Shown here piece after piece: positions 26,081 through 36,934 of a stretch of 64,000 bases of DNA (within the stretch, counting starts at the first letter, position 1; each line of letters opens with the position of its first letter). The notes under the pieces were generated by a model. It saw nothing but the letters and a program-made list of their open reading frames with translations. It did not search any database and had not been told where the DNA came from. This stretch comes from Lachnospiraceae bacterium (GTDB lineage: Bacteria; Bacillota; Clostridia; Lachnospirales; Lachnospiraceae): NCBI GenBank assembly GCA_024699325.1, contig JAILPS010000042.1, forward strand, positions 19,261 through 83,260, read 5' to 3'. Both the position numbers and the translations under genes were made by a program.

Positions 26081-29000
26081 AAGGTTTTTGTTTGCTGTTG
26101 CCAGCATGAGCTTGATACGGTTAAGCTGGTTAACCTCGCTGGCGCCCGGGTCATAGTCGACTGCCACAATGTTTGACAGGGGATATGCGCGGCGAAGCTC
26201 CTTGATAACGCCCTTGCCCACGATATGGTTTGGAAGACATCCAAACGGCTGTGTGCAGACAATGTTGTTGACGCCGCTGTTTATGAGCTCTAGCATCTCG
26301 CCTGTCAGGAACCATCCCTCACCTGTCTGGTTTCCGAGGGAAACGTAATCCTTCGCCATATCTGCCAGATGCTCGATACGGCTCGGCGGCTCGAAGCGGT
26401 CGCTCTTTTCTAGCTGTTTGTGGGCGTAGCCACGGCATTTCTCCAGGATGTTGATGCCCATGTTGCAGAGCGCTGCAGTGGAGCTCTTGGCTCCTAGGTT
26501 GTCGCGCTTGAAGTTCGTGTTGTAGAAGCAGTAGAGTAAGAAATCCATGAGGTCAGGCATAACCGCCTCAGCGCCCTCGCGCTCCAGAAGCTCAACGATG
26601 TAGTTGTTGGCGCCCGGCAAGAACTTGACCAGAATCTCTCCGACTATTCCGACCTTAGGCTTCTTGATGTCAAGCAGCAGAAGAGTGTCGAAGTCGTTAA
26701 CGATGCCCTTGACATTTCTGTTGAAGTCTGCAAATGAAGGCACCTTCTTCGTGAGTGACTCGATACATATCTTCTTCCACTTCTCGTGGAGTGCATTGGC
26801 ACTTCCAGGAACCGCCTCGTAGGGTCTGGTGTGGTAGAGACAGCGCATAAACAGATCGCCGTAAACCACCGCCATCATGGCTCTGGTGAGCATTGGCAGG
26901 GTGAACTTAAATCCAGGGTTTGACTCCAGACCGCTTAAGTTTATGGAGATTACAGGAATCTGACCCATACCGGCCTTCGCAAGAGCTCGTCTGATGAATC
27001 CGATGTAGTTGCTGGCACGACATCCGCCTCCAGTCTGGCTCATGACAACTGCGACCTTATTTAGGTCGTATTTGCCCGACATAAGCGCCTGCATGATCTG
27101 TCCGACAACGATAAGTGACGGATAGCATGCGTCGTTGTTGACGTATTTGAGACCTGTGTCAACCGCAGAACGGTTGTCGTCCATGATTACAACATTGTAA
27201 CCGCTGGCGCGAAGGGCAGGGCCCACAAGGTCGAAATGTATAGGAGTCATCTGAGGGATGAGGATGGTGTATCCTTCCTTCTGCATCTCCTTGGTGTAGA
27301 ATTTTCTGTCATATGCCGCAGAGACGATTTTCCTCTCGCCGCAGTCCTGGTTGGACTTGATGCGAAGCGCAGCGATGAGAGAACGGATTCTAATCCTTGC
27401 AGCTCCCAGGTTATTGACCTCGTCAATCTTGAGCACTGTGTAAATCTTGCCCGAATTGGTCAGAATATCGTCAACACAGTCCGTGGTTACGGCGTCCAAA
27501 CCGCAGCCGAAGGAGTTGAGCTGGATTAAATCCAGGTTCTCCTGCGTCTTGACGAAGTTGGCCGCGCGGTAGAGTCTTGAGTGGTACATCCACTGGTCCA
27601 TGACGATGAGAGGTCTCTCAACCTGTCCTAAGTGTGACACGCTGTCCTCTGTGAGAACGGCAAAACCGTATGAGGCAATCATTTCAGGAATACCGTGGTT
27701 AATCTCAGGGTCCACATGGTATGGACGGCCTGCAAGTACGATACCCCTTGTGCCCGTGGCCTTCATATACTCTAAGACTTCCTCGCCCTTCTTCTCGATA
27801 TCATGCTTAGCGCCAAGAAGCTCCTCCCAGCCTAAGTGGGCTGCCTTCTTAATCTCCTCGGCCTTAATGCCGTACTCCTTCGTGAAGATGTCTACAAGTC
27901 GCTTCGTCAGTATCTCCTCGTTGGTGAACGCCATGAAGGGGTTCATGAAGTGAATGTGCTCGGTCTCTAACTCCTCCACATTATTCTTAATATTCTCAGC
28001 GTATGAAGTTACGATAGGGCAGTTGAAGTGGTTGTTCGCATCAGGTGTCTCATCTCTCTCGTAAGGGATGCATGGATACCAAATGTTTTTGATGCCCTCC
28101 TTGATAAGCCAGCTGATGTGGCCGTGTGCCAGCTTGGCTGGGTAGCACTCTGACTCTGAAGGGATGCTCTCGATGCCCATCTCGTAGATCTTTCTGGTGC
28201 TCTGAGGGGAGAGGATGACTCTGAAGCCAAGCTCCCTGAAGAACACTGCCCAGAATGGATAGTTCTCGTAGAGGTTTAGAACTCTCGGAATACCTATGGT
28301 TCCGCGGGGAGCTGCGTCCACCGCAAGAGGCTCATAGTTAAATATCCTGTTGTTCTTATATTCGAAGAGGTTTGGAACTCTGTCCTTCGGCCTCTCCTTG
28401 CCAAGACCGCGTTCACAGCGGTTTCCGGAGATATGTCTTCTGTTGCCGTTGAAAATGTTTATGGTCAGACGGCAGGAGTTGGTACAGCCGTGGCATCTGG
28501 CCATGGTGGTCTTATACTGCAGGTTTATGATGTCGTCGAGGCTAAGCATGGTGGTTTCCCTGCCCTGACAGCGCTCTCTTGCGATTAAAGCCGCGCCAAA
28601 TGCTCCCATGATGCCCGCGATGTCAGGCCTGATGGCCTTCACGCCGCTGATGCGCTCAAATGCTCTGAGAACTGCGTCGTTATAGAAGGTTCCGCCCTGT
28701 ACAACCACGTGCTCGCCGAGCTGCTTAGGGTCAGTGATTTTGATAACCTTAAACAGAGCGTTCTTGATAACTGAATATGCAAGGCCCGCGGAGATGTCTG
28801 CTACAGACGCGCCCTCCTTCTGGGCCTGCTTAACGTTGGAATTCATGAATACCGTACATCTGGTGCCCAGATCCGTAGGGTTCTTGGCAAACAGAGCGGC
28901 CTTCGCAAAATCCTGAACAGAGTAGTTTAGTGACTTGGCAAATGTCTCGATGAAGGAACCGCAGCCTGATGAGCAGGCCTCGTTAAGCTGAACGCTGTCA

Positions 29001-30340
29001 ACTGTGTGGTTCTTGATCTTGATGCATTTCATGTCCTGGCCGCCGATGTCTAAGATACAGTCCACATCCGGCTGGAAGAACGCTGCGGCGTAGTAGTGGG
29101 CAACCGTCTCAACCTCGCCCTCGTCAAGCTCGAAAGCTGACTTAAACAGGGCCTCGCCGTATCCTGTGGAGCAGGAGTAGGCAATCTTCACATCAGGCGG
29201 CAGTAACTGCTTAATCTCCTGAAATGACCTGATGGCGGTGGCGAGAGGGTTTCCGTTGTTGCCGCTGTAGAAGTTGTAGAGAAGATCTCCGTCCTCTGAC
29301 ACAAGCGCAATCTTGGTGGTTGTGGAACCCGCGTCGATGCCCAGATAGACATTGCCGTGGTAGTTGGAGAGATATTCTCTCTTGACGCATGCGTGTCCGT
29401 GTCTCTCTCTGAAGCGGTTGTAGCTCTCCTCGTCCTTAAACAGAGGCTCGAGACGCTTGATCTCGAACTCCATCTTGATGCCGTGGGACAGTTTCTCAAT
29501 CATCTCGTCAAGACCGATAAGCGCCTCGTATTCGCTGTTCTGGGCTGCGCCTAGAGCTGCGAAGAGGTGCGAGTGGTCGGGAGCGATTATGGCATCGCCC
29601 GTGAGATTTAATGTTCTTATAAATGCATTTCTAAGTTCACTGAGGAAGTGGAGCGGACCTCCGAGAAATGCAACATTACCCCTGATAGGTTTACCGCAGG
29701 CCAGACCTGAGATGGTCTGGTTTACAACAGCCTGGAAGATGGAGGCAGCTAAATCCTCCCTCTTGGCGCCGTCATTAATAAGTGGCTGGATGTCGGTCTT
29801 GGCAAAAACACCGCATCTTGCAGCGATTGGATAGATTGCCTGATAATCCTTCGCCAGCTCATTGAGTCCTGAGGCATCGGTCTGCAGGAGGGACGCCATC
29901 TGGTCGATGAAGGAACCTGTACCGCCGGCACAGATACCGTTCATTCTCTGGTCGATACCGCCATTCTCCGAAAAATATATAATCTTGGCGTCCTCGCCGC
30001 CAAGCTCTATCGCAACATTGCAGTGTGGAGCATAATCCTTAAGAGATGTGGCAACAGCTACAACCTCCTGTACAAATGGAATGCTAAGATGTTTGCTAAG
30101 CGTGAGTCCGCCTGAGCCTGTAATCATAGGCGCGAGCTCAATATAGGTGCCCTCACCTGCTATACCCCTCAACACATCACGGCCCTTCTTTAACAGATCA
30201 GTCAGAGTCTCCTGGATGTTTGCAAAATGTCTCTGATAATCTGAGAAGAGCATACGTCCCTCTTTATCGATAATCGCAATCTTAACTGTCGTAGATCCAA
30301 TATCAACGCCAAGTCTGTATGTAATCTTTTCCTGTGACAT
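26072..30340 (-). CDS. Acyl-CoA dehydratase activase-related fusion protein (two BadF/HgdC-type ATPase domains)
   Basis: A 1422-residue fusion. Two ASKHA ATPase domains of the BadF/HgdC type sit in tandem at about residues 5-300 and 330-600, with P-loops [10 protein letters not shown] and [11 protein letters not shown] and the Cys regions GTGSFIDQM and [11 protein letters not shown] that would hold a bridging 4Fe-4S cluster. A Cys cluster (CHGCTNSC) follows, then a DUF2229 region and a C-terminal HgdB-like region with [11 protein letters not shown] and [10 protein letters not shown]. Activases pump low-potential electrons into 2-hydroxyacyl-CoA dehydratases with ATP. The role of this long fusion is not established. 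The start at 30340 is chosen for its AAGAAGGG site; an in-frame start 51 bases upstream has none. Confidence 0.85.
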   Translation of the reverse strand: MSQEKITYRLGVDIGSTTVKIAIIDKEGRMLFSDYQRHFANIQETLTDLLKKGRDVLRGIAGEGTYIELAPMITGSGGLTLSKHLSIPFVQEVVAVATSLKDYAPHCNVAIELGGEDAKIIYFSENGGIDQRMNGICAGGTGSFIDQMASLLQTDASGLNELAKDYQAIYPIAARCGVFAKTDIQPLINDGAKREDLAASIFQAVVNQTISGLACGKPIRGNVAFLGGPLHFLSELRNAFIRTLNLTGDAIIAPDHSHLFAALGAAQNSEYEALIGLDEMIEKLSHGIKMEFEIKRLEPLFKDEESYNRFRERHGHACVKREYLSNYHGNVYLGIDAGSTTTKIALVSEDGDLLYNFYSGNNGNPLATAIRSFQEIKQLLPPDVKIAYSCSTGYGEALFKSAFELDEGEVETVAHYYAAAFFQPDVDCILDIGGQDMKCIKIKNHTVDSVQLNEACSSGCGSFIETFAKSLNYSVQDFAKAALFAKNPTDLGTRCTVFMNSNVKQAQKEGASVADISAGLAYSVIKNALFKVIKITDPKQLGEHVVVQGGTFYNDAVLRAFERISGVKAIRPDIAGIMGAFGAALIARERCQGRETTMLSLDDIINLQYKTTMARCHGCTNSCRLTINIFNGNRRHISGNRCERGLGKERPKDRVPNLFEYKNNRIFNYEPLAVDAAPRGTIGIPRVLNLYENYPFWAVFFRELGFRVILSPQSTRKIYEMGIESIPSESECYPAKLAHGHISWLIKEGIKNIWYPCIPYERDETPDANNHFNCPIVTSYAENIKNNVEELETEHIHFMNPFMAFTNEEILTKRLVDIFTKEYGIKAEEIKKAAHLGWEELLGAKHDIEKKGEEVLEYMKATGTRGIVLAGRPYHVDPEINHGIPEMIASYGFAVLTEDSVSHLGQVERPLIVMDQWMYHSRLYRAANFVKTQENLDLIQLNSFGCGLDAVTTDCVDDILTNSGKIYTVLKIDEVNNLGAARIRIRSLIAALRIKSNQDCGERKIVSAAYDRKFYTKEMQKEGYTILIPQMTPIHFDLVGPALRASGYNVVIMDDNRSAVDTGLKYVNNDACYPSLIVVGQIMQALMSGKYDLNKVAVVMSQTGGGCRASNYIGFIRRALAKAGMGQIPVISINLSGLESNPGFKFTLPMLTRAMMAVVYGDLFMRCLYHTRPYEAVPGSANALHEKWKKICIESLTKKVPSFADFNRNVKGIVNDFDTLLLLDIKKPKVGIVGEILVKFLPGANNYIVELLEREGAEAVMPDLMDFLLYCFYNTNFKRDNLGAKSSTAALCNMGINILEKCRGYAHKQLEKSDRFEPPSRIEHLADMAKDYVSLGNQTGEGWFLTGEMLELINSGVNNIVCTQPFGCLPNHIVGKGVIKELRRAYPLSNIVAVDYDPGASEVNQLNRIKLMLATANKNLKK

Positions 30341-30394
30341 ATCTATTTCCCTTCTTATTTCAAAAACGTGCCTAAGCGCACATAAAATCACCTT

Positions 30395-30423
30395 ATTATA
30401 CTATCACTGATAAAAAAAATCAA
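30395..30423 (-). promoter_or_regulatory. Sigma-A promoter for the activase gene
   Basis: On the minus strand TTGATT (30423 to 30418), 17-bp spacer, TATAAT (30400 to 30395), about 55 bases before the start. Confidence 0.8.
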
Positions 30424-30479
30424 CATTGGTGTTTTTTTGTAAGGATTGCAATACGTGTGGTCAAAATCGTCTAAACTAC

Positions 30480-30509
30480 TTGACGTAAAATATAAATATG
30501 GAGTAAAAT
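30480..30509 (+). promoter_or_regulatory. Sigma-A promoter for gltX
   Basis: TTGACG (30480-30485), 18-bp spacer, TAAAAT (30504-30509), divergent from the activase promoter. Confidence 0.7.
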
Positions 30510-30570
30510 ATTACGGACTGTGAATCAGCGTATAGACCCGGAGGGCTATACATTTTATTTGGAGGCAATT

Positions 30571-32031
30571 ATGAAGGTCAGAACAAGATACGCACCAAGC
30601 CCAACAGGAAGAATGCACGTTGGCAATTTGAGAACAGCTCTTTACGAGTTTTTGATTGCGAAGCATGAGGGCGGCGATTTTTTACTTAGAATAGAGGATA
30701 CGGACCAGGAGAGATACGTGGAGGGCGCCACAGAAATCATCTACAGAACTCTCAAACAGGTTGGACTTGAGCACGACGAGGGTCCTGACAAGGACGGAGG
30801 CTGCGGCCCATATGTTCAGAGCGAGAGAATGAAGAGCGGAATGTATCTCGAGTACGCCAAGCAGCTGGTTGAGAAGGGCGAGGCATATTACTGCTTCTGC
30901 ACCAAGGAGAGACTTGAATCCCTTAAAACCGTCATCGACGGCAAGGAGGTAAGCGTCTACGACAAGCACTGCTTAAGCCTTACGAAGGAGGAGGTGGAGG
31001 CCAACCTCGCAGCTGGCAAGCCCTATGTAATCCGCCAGAATAACCCAAGAACAGGCACCACAACATTTCACGACGAGCTCTACGGAGACATCACAGTAGA
31101 CAATGCAGAGTTGGATGACATGATCCTTATCAAGTCTGACGGCTATCCCACATACAACTTTGCAAATGTTATAGATGACCACCTTATGAGAATCACACAC
31201 GTGGTCAGAGGTAATGAGTACCTTTCATCCTCACCTAAATACAACAGACTCTACGACGCATTTGGCTGGGAGGTTCCGAAGTATGTTCACTGCCCGCTCA
31301 TCACTGACGAGGAGCATCACAAGCTCTCTAAGAGAAGCGGACACTCTTCATATGAGGACCTTATCGAGCAGGGATTCCTTCCCGAGGCAGTCATAAACTT
31401 CGTGGCGCTCTTAGGCTGGAGCCCTGAGGACAACCAGGAGATATTCTCCCTTAAGGAGCTTATCGAGAAGTTTGATTACTCCAAGATCAGCAAGAGTCCC
31501 GCTGTATTTGACTATGGCAAGCTCAAGTGGATGAACGGCGAGTACATTAAGGCCATGGATAACGAGGCGTACTACGAGAAGGCGCTGCCAGTTATCAGCT
31601 CCGTCATCACGAAGAACTATGATCTTAAGAAGATTGCAGATCTTGTCAAGACAAGAATAGAGGTGTTCCCGGATATTGTCGACATGATCGATTTCTTCGA
31701 AGAGGTTCCTGAGTATGATGTGGAAATGTACACTCACAAGAAGATGAAGACCAATTCTGTAAGCTCACTGGAGGTTCTTCGCGAACTCCTTCCCATCTTT
31801 GAGGCACAGGAGGATTACTCAGGCACAGCACTCTATGATACTTTGGTCGCATATGTGGAGAAGAAGGGCTGCAAGAACGGATATGCCATGTGGCCGATCC
31901 GCGTTGCCGTTTCAGGCAAGCAGTCAACACCCGGCGGTGCGACAGACATCATGGAGATTATCGGCAGAGAGGAATCTGTCAGACGAATCAAGGCTGCCAT
32001 TGCCAAGCTTGAGAGCGCAATAGACGAATAA
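30571..32031 (+). CDS. gltX: Glutamyl-tRNA synthetase
   Basis: A class I aminoacyl-tRNA synthetase of 486 residues, the normal bacterial length. The HIGH-type motif is in [16 protein letters not shown] near the N-terminus and the KMSKS-type motif is KLSKRSG around residue 245. The C-terminal half is the helical anticodon-binding region. ATG 30571 has GGAGG five bases upstream; a longer in-frame start at 30520 lacks a site and would add a non-conserved tail. The helicase gene begins 13 bases after the stop with no terminator. No T-box leader is seen. Confidence 0.96.
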   Translation: MKVRTRYAPSPTGRMHVGNLRTALYEFLIAKHEGGDFLLRIEDTDQERYVEGATEIIYRTLKQVGLEHDEGPDKDGGCGPYVQSERMKSGMYLEYAKQLVEKGEAYYCFCTKERLESLKTVIDGKEVSVYDKHCLSLTKEEVEANLAAGKPYVIRQNNPRTGTTTFHDELYGDITVDNAELDDMILIKSDGYPTYNFANVIDDHLMRITHVVRGNEYLSSSPKYNRLYDAFGWEVPKYVHCPLITDEEHHKLSKRSGHSSYEDLIEQGFLPEAVINFVALLGWSPEDNQEIFSLKELIEKFDYSKISKSPAVFDYGKLKWMNGEYIKAMDNEAYYEKALPVISSVITKNYDLKKIADLVKTRIEVFPDIVDMIDFFEEVPEYDVEMYTHKKMKTNSVSSLEVLRELLPIFEAQEDYSGTALYDTLVAYVEKKGCKNGYAMWPIRVAVSGKQSTPGGATDIMEIIGREESVRRIKAAIAKLESAIDE

Positions 32032-32044
32032 TTACAGGTAATAT

Positions 32045-34054
32045 ATGGCAACACTTAACAAAGCACAGAAGGAAGCGGTTTCGCATGTGGCGGGACCGCT
32101 TCTGGTTCTTGCAGGTCCGGGCTCAGGCAAAACCATGGTTATAACGCACAGGGCCGTGAACCTTATAGAGAAGGCCGGGGTGGATCCGGCCAAGATACTG
32201 GTAATCACATTTACCAGAGCTGCTGCAGAGGAGATGAAGAACAGGTTTTTTGAAATGTATAGCGGGGACGACGAGGCCCACGGGATTACATTTTCAACAT
32301 TTCACGCGCTGTTTTTCTCTGTGCTTCGCGCGGCGTATGGCTACTCAGGAGCCAATATTTTAAGACCTGAGCAGAAACAGCAGATGTTCTATGAAATCAT
32401 GGACGAGCTTCGCTTTGACGTGGAGGATCAGAAGGATTTCATGGAGAAGTTAGAGGCTGAGATCAGTCTCGTGAAGGGCGAGGGGATACTTCTTGACAAC
32501 TATTACCCCATGAACTGTCCGAAGGATGTGTTTGTGAAGGCGTTTAACTCCTATGAGGACAAGCTAAAGCGCAGAAACCTCATAGATTTTGACGATATGC
32601 AGCTTATGTGCTACGAGCTCATGGTGAAGAGGCCGGTCATACTTAAGCTGTGGCAGGACAGATATGAATACATCATGGTGGACGAGGTGCAGGATACGAA
32701 CCTGCTTCAGTACAGGCTTATTAAGCTCTTAAGCGACCGCCACAGAAACCTTATGATGGTGGGGGATGACGACCAGAGCATCTACCGCTTCAGGGGTGCC
32801 AAGCCTGAGATTATGCTCAGCTTTAGCAGGGATTATCCCGAGGGTAAGAAGATAGTCCTCGACATTAACTACAGGTCTGCAGAGCAGATCGTGGTTATGG
32901 CCAACAGGCTTATTAAGAAGAATTCCACCAGATATGACAAGGATTTGAGAGCCTTCAGAACCGACAAATACGAGGCGGTCACCATGAGGGCTTTTGAGGA
33001 TGTGAAGGAGCAGAACCAGGCGGTTTACGACCGCATAAGGCAGCTTCACGAGGAGGGTGAGCGCTACAGCGATATCGCGGTGCTTTTTAGAACAAACCTT
33101 CAGCCGAGAAGCTTGGTGGAGCTGTTACTTCGAAACAATCTTCCGTTTTCCATGCGGGATGTCCTTCCAAACATTTATGAGCACTGGATATTCAGGGATA
33201 TTAAGGCATATCTTGATATGGCATACGAGGGCGTTGACAGAAGGAATCTTCTTCAGATTATCAACAGGCCCAAGCGCTATATTGCCAGAGATATCTGCAT
33301 GGACGAAAACATAAGTTTAGACAGCATAAGAGAATTCTATAAGGATAAGGAATATGTAATCGAGAGGATTGACAGGCTTGAGGCTGACCTGAATATGCTT
33401 CGGGGAATGAAACCCTACGCGGCGGTTCACTATATCAGGCATGTCATAGGCTACGAGGAATTCTTAGGAGAGTATGCACAGTTTAGGAATCTCAAGCTCG
33501 AGGAACTTTTAGATGTGTTTGACGAGCTTGAAGAGAGCGCCATGCCCTACAAAAACTATGATGAATATCTGCAGGGCATAAGCGATTTTAAGATGAGGCT
33601 TAAACAGCAGAATCTCAAGAAGGAGAAGAGAGGGGACGAGGTGAGCCTCATGACCTATCACTCCTCCAAGGGTTTGGAGTTTAAGCATGTATTTCTGATA
33701 GATGTAAACGATAAGATCACGCCATATAAGAAGGCAACCACTCCTGCGGATTTAGAGGAGGAGAGGAGAATGTTTTACGTTGCATTTACCAGAGCCAGAG
33801 GATATGTCTATATCAGCTGGACCAACAACAGATACAACAAGAAATGCGATGTTTCGCCCTACATCGGCGAGCTTCTCATCTCCCCGGAGGCGTTTCGCGA
33901 GGGGACGAGGGTTTACCACGAGGTCTATAAGGAGGGCGTCATAACTGCGGTGTCAGGCAACAAGCTCACGGTAAAGTTTGACTCCCAGAAGATGGACAGG
34001 AAGCTTGATCTAAGCTTCTGCGTCCAGAACAGAATACTTAGACCAATAGAGTAG
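32045..34054 (+). CDS. UvrD/PcrA-family superfamily 1 DNA helicase
   Basis: A 669-residue ATP-dependent 3'-5' DNA helicase. It has all SF1A motifs in order: AGPGSGKT (Walker A, about residue 24), TFTRAAAEEM (Ia), DEVQDTN (II), GDDDQSIYRFRGA (III), LDINYRS (IV), TYHSSKGLEF (V) and VAFTRAR (VI). A small C-terminal domain (EGVITAVSGNKLTVKF) resembles the Tudor-like end of PcrA/UvrD that contacts RNA polymerase. It is about 60-80 residues shorter than typical PcrA, so it may be a paralogue rather than the main PcrA. It sits between gltX and the prepilin peptidase gene, with only 18 bases to the latter. Confidence 0.9.
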   Translation: MATLNKAQKEAVSHVAGPLLVLAGPGSGKTMVITHRAVNLIEKAGVDPAKILVITFTRAAAEEMKNRFFEMYSGDDEAHGITFSTFHALFFSVLRAAYGYSGANILRPEQKQQMFYEIMDELRFDVEDQKDFMEKLEAEISLVKGEGILLDNYYPMNCPKDVFVKAFNSYEDKLKRRNLIDFDDMQLMCYELMVKRPVILKLWQDRYEYIMVDEVQDTNLLQYRLIKLLSDRHRNLMMVGDDDQSIYRFRGAKPEIMLSFSRDYPEGKKIVLDINYRSAEQIVVMANRLIKKNSTRYDKDLRAFRTDKYEAVTMRAFEDVKEQNQAVYDRIRQLHEEGERYSDIAVLFRTNLQPRSLVELLLRNNLPFSMRDVLPNIYEHWIFRDIKAYLDMAYEGVDRRNLLQIINRPKRYIARDICMDENISLDSIREFYKDKEYVIERIDRLEADLNMLRGMKPYAAVHYIRHVIGYEEFLGEYAQFRNLKLEELLDVFDELEESAMPYKNYDEYLQGISDFKMRLKQQNLKKEKRGDEVSLMTYHSSKGLEFKHVFLIDVNDKITPYKKATTPADLEEERRMFYVAFTRARGYVYISWTNNRYNKKCDVSPYIGELLISPEAFREGTRVYHEVYKEGVITAVSGNKLTVKFDSQKMDRKLDLSFCVQNRILRPIE

Positions 34055-34072
34055 CGCACTTAGGAGGTTAAT

Positions 34073-34885
34073 ATGGATTTATCAGGAATTGAGCTGGCAT
34101 TTTACATATTCTGGTATGTAATGGTGTTTATTTTCGGAACGATTATCTTCTCGTTCTTAAATGTGGTGATCTATAGGACGCCCATCAAGATATCTCCGGC
34201 CAAGGGCAGAAGCTTCTGTCCCAAATGCCATCACACATTGGGTCCGCTTGACCTTGTGCCCCTGTTTTCATGGCTCTTCCTTCGCGGCAAATGCAGATAC
34301 TGCAAGGCGCCAATCTCAGGAAGATATCCGCTAGTTGAGAGCATCGGAGGATTTAGCGCCCTTGCAAGCGCATATTTCTTCGTTGATCCGCTCTATATAG
34401 ACTTCATGAGCGCCGGCCAGGCAGTCTGCGCATTTGCGCTTTGCGCGATACTCACGGTTATCGCCTTCATCGACCACGACACCATGACAATATTTGACTG
34501 GTCAAATGTGGTTGTTGCCATCATAGGAGTTGCAAGCTTCTTCTTTTTCAAGGACATCACATGGCTTGAGAGACTTATAGGAATATTTGTGGTATCACTT
34601 CCCATGTATCTCCTGGTTTTGTGGAAGGAGGGCGCATTTGGCGGAGGAGATATCAAACTCTTCGCGGCCCTTGGAGTGTTCTTTGGCTGGAAGTACAACC
34701 TCCTCATATTCTTCATATCCACAGTTGTGGGAGGAATATATGCGGCAATCGGACTCGCCAAGAAGACCAAGAAGCGCAACGAGCACTTCGCCTTTGGACC
34801 ATTTATCTGCATAGCTGCAGTGTTGATACTGTTTTTTGGCAAGGCGATTCTCTCGTGGTATTTAGGCTATCTCGGATTTGAATAA
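34073..34885 (+). CDS. Prepilin peptidase (A24 family)
   Basis: A 270-residue polytopic membrane protease that cleaves the leader of type IV pilins or pseudopilins and usually N-methylates the new N-terminus. The N-terminal cytoplasmic loop has two CxxC pairs (CPKC and CRYC) that bind zinc, with LNVVIYR before them and the SGRYPLVE pattern after. The catalytic aspartates are in FIDHDTMTI and GGGDIKL, the latter matching the A24 GxGD motif. About seven membrane helices are expected. GGAGG precedes the ATG. No pilin, ATPase or secretin gene lies in this window, so its substrates are encoded elsewhere. Confidence 0.92.
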   Translation: MDLSGIELAFYIFWYVMVFIFGTIIFSFLNVVIYRTPIKISPAKGRSFCPKCHHTLGPLDLVPLFSWLFLRGKCRYCKAPISGRYPLVESIGGFSALASAYFFVDPLYIDFMSAGQAVCAFALCAILTVIAFIDHDTMTIFDWSNVVVAIIGVASFFFFKDITWLERLIGIFVVSLPMYLLVLWKEGAFGGGDIKLFAALGVFFGWKYNLLIFFISTVVGGIYAAIGLAKKTKKRNEHFAFGPFICIAAVLILFFGKAILSWYLGYLGFE

Positions 34886-34900
34886 TTTTTAAAATAACTA

Positions 34901-34929
34901 TTGACAATGTTTGACATAGGCGTTATAAT
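34901..34929 (+). promoter_or_regulatory. Consensus sigma-A promoter for rpoD
   Basis: TTGACA (34901-34906), 17-bp spacer, TATAAT (34924-34929): both hexamers are perfect consensus, the strongest promoter in the window. Confidence 0.93.
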
Positions 34930-34977
34930 CTGTATTTACGTCGAAGTTTGTAAACTTTTAAAGAAAGGATGACAAAC

Positions 34978-36105
34978 ATGGAAAAAGAAGTGTTAAACAC
35001 ACAATGTGATGCCTTGGTTGAGCTTGCCAAGAGTAAGAACAATACGCTTGATTTCAATGACATTAACGATTTCTTCGCTAACATGCCATTGACTCCGGAT
35101 GACTTGGACCGCGTATATTCTTACCTTGAGAAGAAAAAGGTCGAGGTTTTGCGCATCCCGATGGAGGATCCGTCATTTGATGACGGTATCTTAGACGACA
35201 GCATTCTCCTGGACATGGGCGACGAGGATGAGGAGGAGATCGATCTTGACTCCCCTGATCTGTTAGAGGGCGTCGGCACAGAGGATCCTGTCAGAATGTA
35301 TCTGAAGGAGATAGGTACTGTTCCGCTCTTAAAGGAAGATGAAGAGAGAGAACTTGCCAAGCGCAAGTCCGAAGGTGATGAGGTCGCGAAGAACAGACTT
35401 ATTGAAGCAAACCTAAGACTTGTTGTCAGCATTGCCAAGCGTTACACAGGACGTGGTATGAGCTTTCTCGACTTAGTTCAGGAAGGCAACATGGGACTTA
35501 TCAAGGGTGTTGAGAAGTTTGATTACACCAAGGGATATAAGCTGTCCACATATGCTACATGGTGGATCCGTCAGTCTGTGACAAGAGCCCTTGCAGATCA
35601 GGCCAGAACAATCCGAGTTCCTGTACACATGGTTGAGACCATCAACAAGATGAGCAAGATGCAGCGTAAGCTGACACTTGAGCTTGGCTACGAGCCCAGC
35701 ATCAAGGAGCTTGCCGAGGCGCTCGAGATGAGCGAGGAGAAGGTTATGGAGATCATGCAGATCGCCAGAGAGCCAGCCTCACTTGAGACACCTATCGGCG
35801 AGGAGGACGATTCAAATCTCGGCGATTTCGTCGCAGATAAGGACGGCGTAACCCCTGAGGGCAACGTGGAGACCGTAATGCTAAGAGAGCAGATCGATTT
35901 GATCCTTGGCGACCTTAAGGAGAGAGAGCGTCAGGTAATCGTGTTAAGATTTGGCCTTGAGGACGGACATCCGAGAACTCTTGAGGAAGTTGGTCAGGTA
36001 TTCAAGGTAACACGTGAGCGTATCCGTCAGATTGAGGCGAAGGCGCTTCGCAAGCTTAGAAACCCTGTAAGATCTAAGCGAATTAAGGATTTCTTAGAGA
36101 GTTAA
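34978..36105 (+). CDS. rpoD: Primary sigma factor RpoD/SigA
   Basis: A 375-residue housekeeping sigma factor. A short region 1.1 is followed by an acidic stretch (residues about 60-100) and region 1.2 ([11 protein letters not shown]). Region 2 includes [35 protein letters not shown] and [14 protein letters not shown], which recognises and melts the -10. Region 3 ([13 protein letters not shown]) and region 4 ([17 protein letters not shown] and [14 protein letters not shown]) complete it. ATG 34978 is preferred over ATG 34969, because the AAAGGA site is properly spaced only for the former. It has its own consensus promoter and a terminator after it. Confidence 0.97.
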   Translation: MEKEVLNTQCDALVELAKSKNNTLDFNDINDFFANMPLTPDDLDRVYSYLEKKKVEVLRIPMEDPSFDDGILDDSILLDMGDEDEEEIDLDSPDLLEGVGTEDPVRMYLKEIGTVPLLKEDEERELAKRKSEGDEVAKNRLIEANLRLVVSIAKRYTGRGMSFLDLVQEGNMGLIKGVEKFDYTKGYKLSTYATWWIRQSVTRALADQARTIRVPVHMVETINKMSKMQRKLTLELGYEPSIKELAEALEMSEEKVMEIMQIAREPASLETPIGEEDDSNLGDFVADKDGVTPEGNVETVMLREQIDLILGDLKERERQVIVLRFGLEDGHPRTLEEVGQVFKVTRERIRQIEAKALRKLRNPVRSKRIKDFLES

Positions 36106-36111
36106 CTGTGA

Positions 36112-36140
36112 GGGGCTGGCTTTGTCAGCCCCTTATTTTT
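36112..36140 (+). terminator. Rho-independent terminator after rpoD
   Basis: GGGGCTG (36112-36118), loop, CAGCCCC (36126-36132), then TTATTTTT. queH starts 12 bases later, so queH may depend on read-through. Confidence 0.88.
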
Positions 36141-36151
36141 AGGGTGAAGGT

Positions 36152-36817
36152 ATGGAAAATAAGAGAAATTATCAGAGGGAACTGGACGAAATTATAGCTC
36201 ACATTGACCCGGAGCATCCGAAGAAACTGCTGCTTCACGGCTGCTGTGCTCCGTGTTCAAGCTATGTGCTTGAGTATCTGACAGACTATTTTGATATAAC
36301 TATTTTTTATTATAATCCAAACATTTACGAGTATGCAGAGTATCAGCACCGCGTGGCGGAGATGATCAGGCTTATAAGCGAGCAGCCCTATAAGCACAAA
36401 CCCCAGTTTATCGAGGGAACTTACGAGCCCGAGAGGTTTTACGAGGTGGCGAGAGGCCTTGAGAACGAGCCGGAGAGGGGCAGGCGCTGCTACGAATGCT
36501 ATAAGCTAAGACTTACGGAGTCTGCCAGGATTGCAGAGAAGATAGGGGCGGAGTATTTTGCGTCAACGCTCTCCATAAGCCCTATGAAGAACGCCGTGTG
36601 GCTCAACGAGATAGGCGAGAATCTGCAAAACGATTACAATGTGAAGCATTTGCCCAGCGAATTCAAGAAGAAGAACGGCTACAAGCGCTCGATTGAGCTC
36701 TCGTGTGAGTACTGTCTGTACAGGCAGGACTTCTGCGGCTGTATTTTCTCCAAAAACGAGAGGGACAGAAGACAGCGCGAGAAGGCTGCCGGACAGCAGG
36801 ATAGCGCCCAGTCATAA
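36152..36817 (+). CDS. queH: Epoxyqueuosine reductase QueH
   Basis: A 221-residue member of the QueH (DUF208) family. It performs the last step of queuosine biosynthesis, reducing epoxyqueuosine to queuosine in tRNA, in organisms that lack the cobalamin enzyme QueG. The cysteines that bind the Fe-S cluster and active metal are in HGCCAPCSS (N-terminal), RCYECY (middle), and SCEYC and DFCGC near the C-terminus. The rest is an adenine-nucleotide hydrolase-like fold with FYYNPNIY. GGGTGAAGG lies before the ATG. No other queuosine genes are in the window. Confidence 0.93.
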   Translation: MENKRNYQRELDEIIAHIDPEHPKKLLLHGCCAPCSSYVLEYLTDYFDITIFYYNPNIYEYAEYQHRVAEMIRLISEQPYKHKPQFIEGTYEPERFYEVARGLENEPERGRRCYECYKLRLTESARIAEKIGAEYFASTLSISPMKNAVWLNEIGENLQNDYNVKHLPSEFKKKNGYKRSIELSCEYCLYRQDFCGCIFSKNERDRRQREKAAGQQDSAQS

Positions 36818-36829
36818 ATCGATATATTA

Positions 36830-36874
36830 CCCCGCCAAAAATACGGCTTTTTCTTGTATTTTTGGCGGGGTTTT
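36830..36874 (+). terminator. Rho-independent terminator after queH
   Basis: A 15-bp perfect stem (36830-36844 with 36856-36870), then TTTT. The 3' arm overlaps the -35 of the next promoter. Confidence 0.85.
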
Positions 36875-36882
36875 GATATAAT
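36854..36882 (+). promoter_or_regulatory. Sigma-A promoter for the TPR-ackA unit, inside the queH terminator
   Basis: TTGTAT (36854-36859), 17-bp spacer, TATAAT (36877-36882). The -35 and most of the spacer lie within the terminator hairpin. Confidence 0.7.
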
Positions 36883-36934
36883 GATTACAAATGTGCTCAT
36901 AAGGAGAAGTGGGGCACTGATAAAGGAGAATAAA

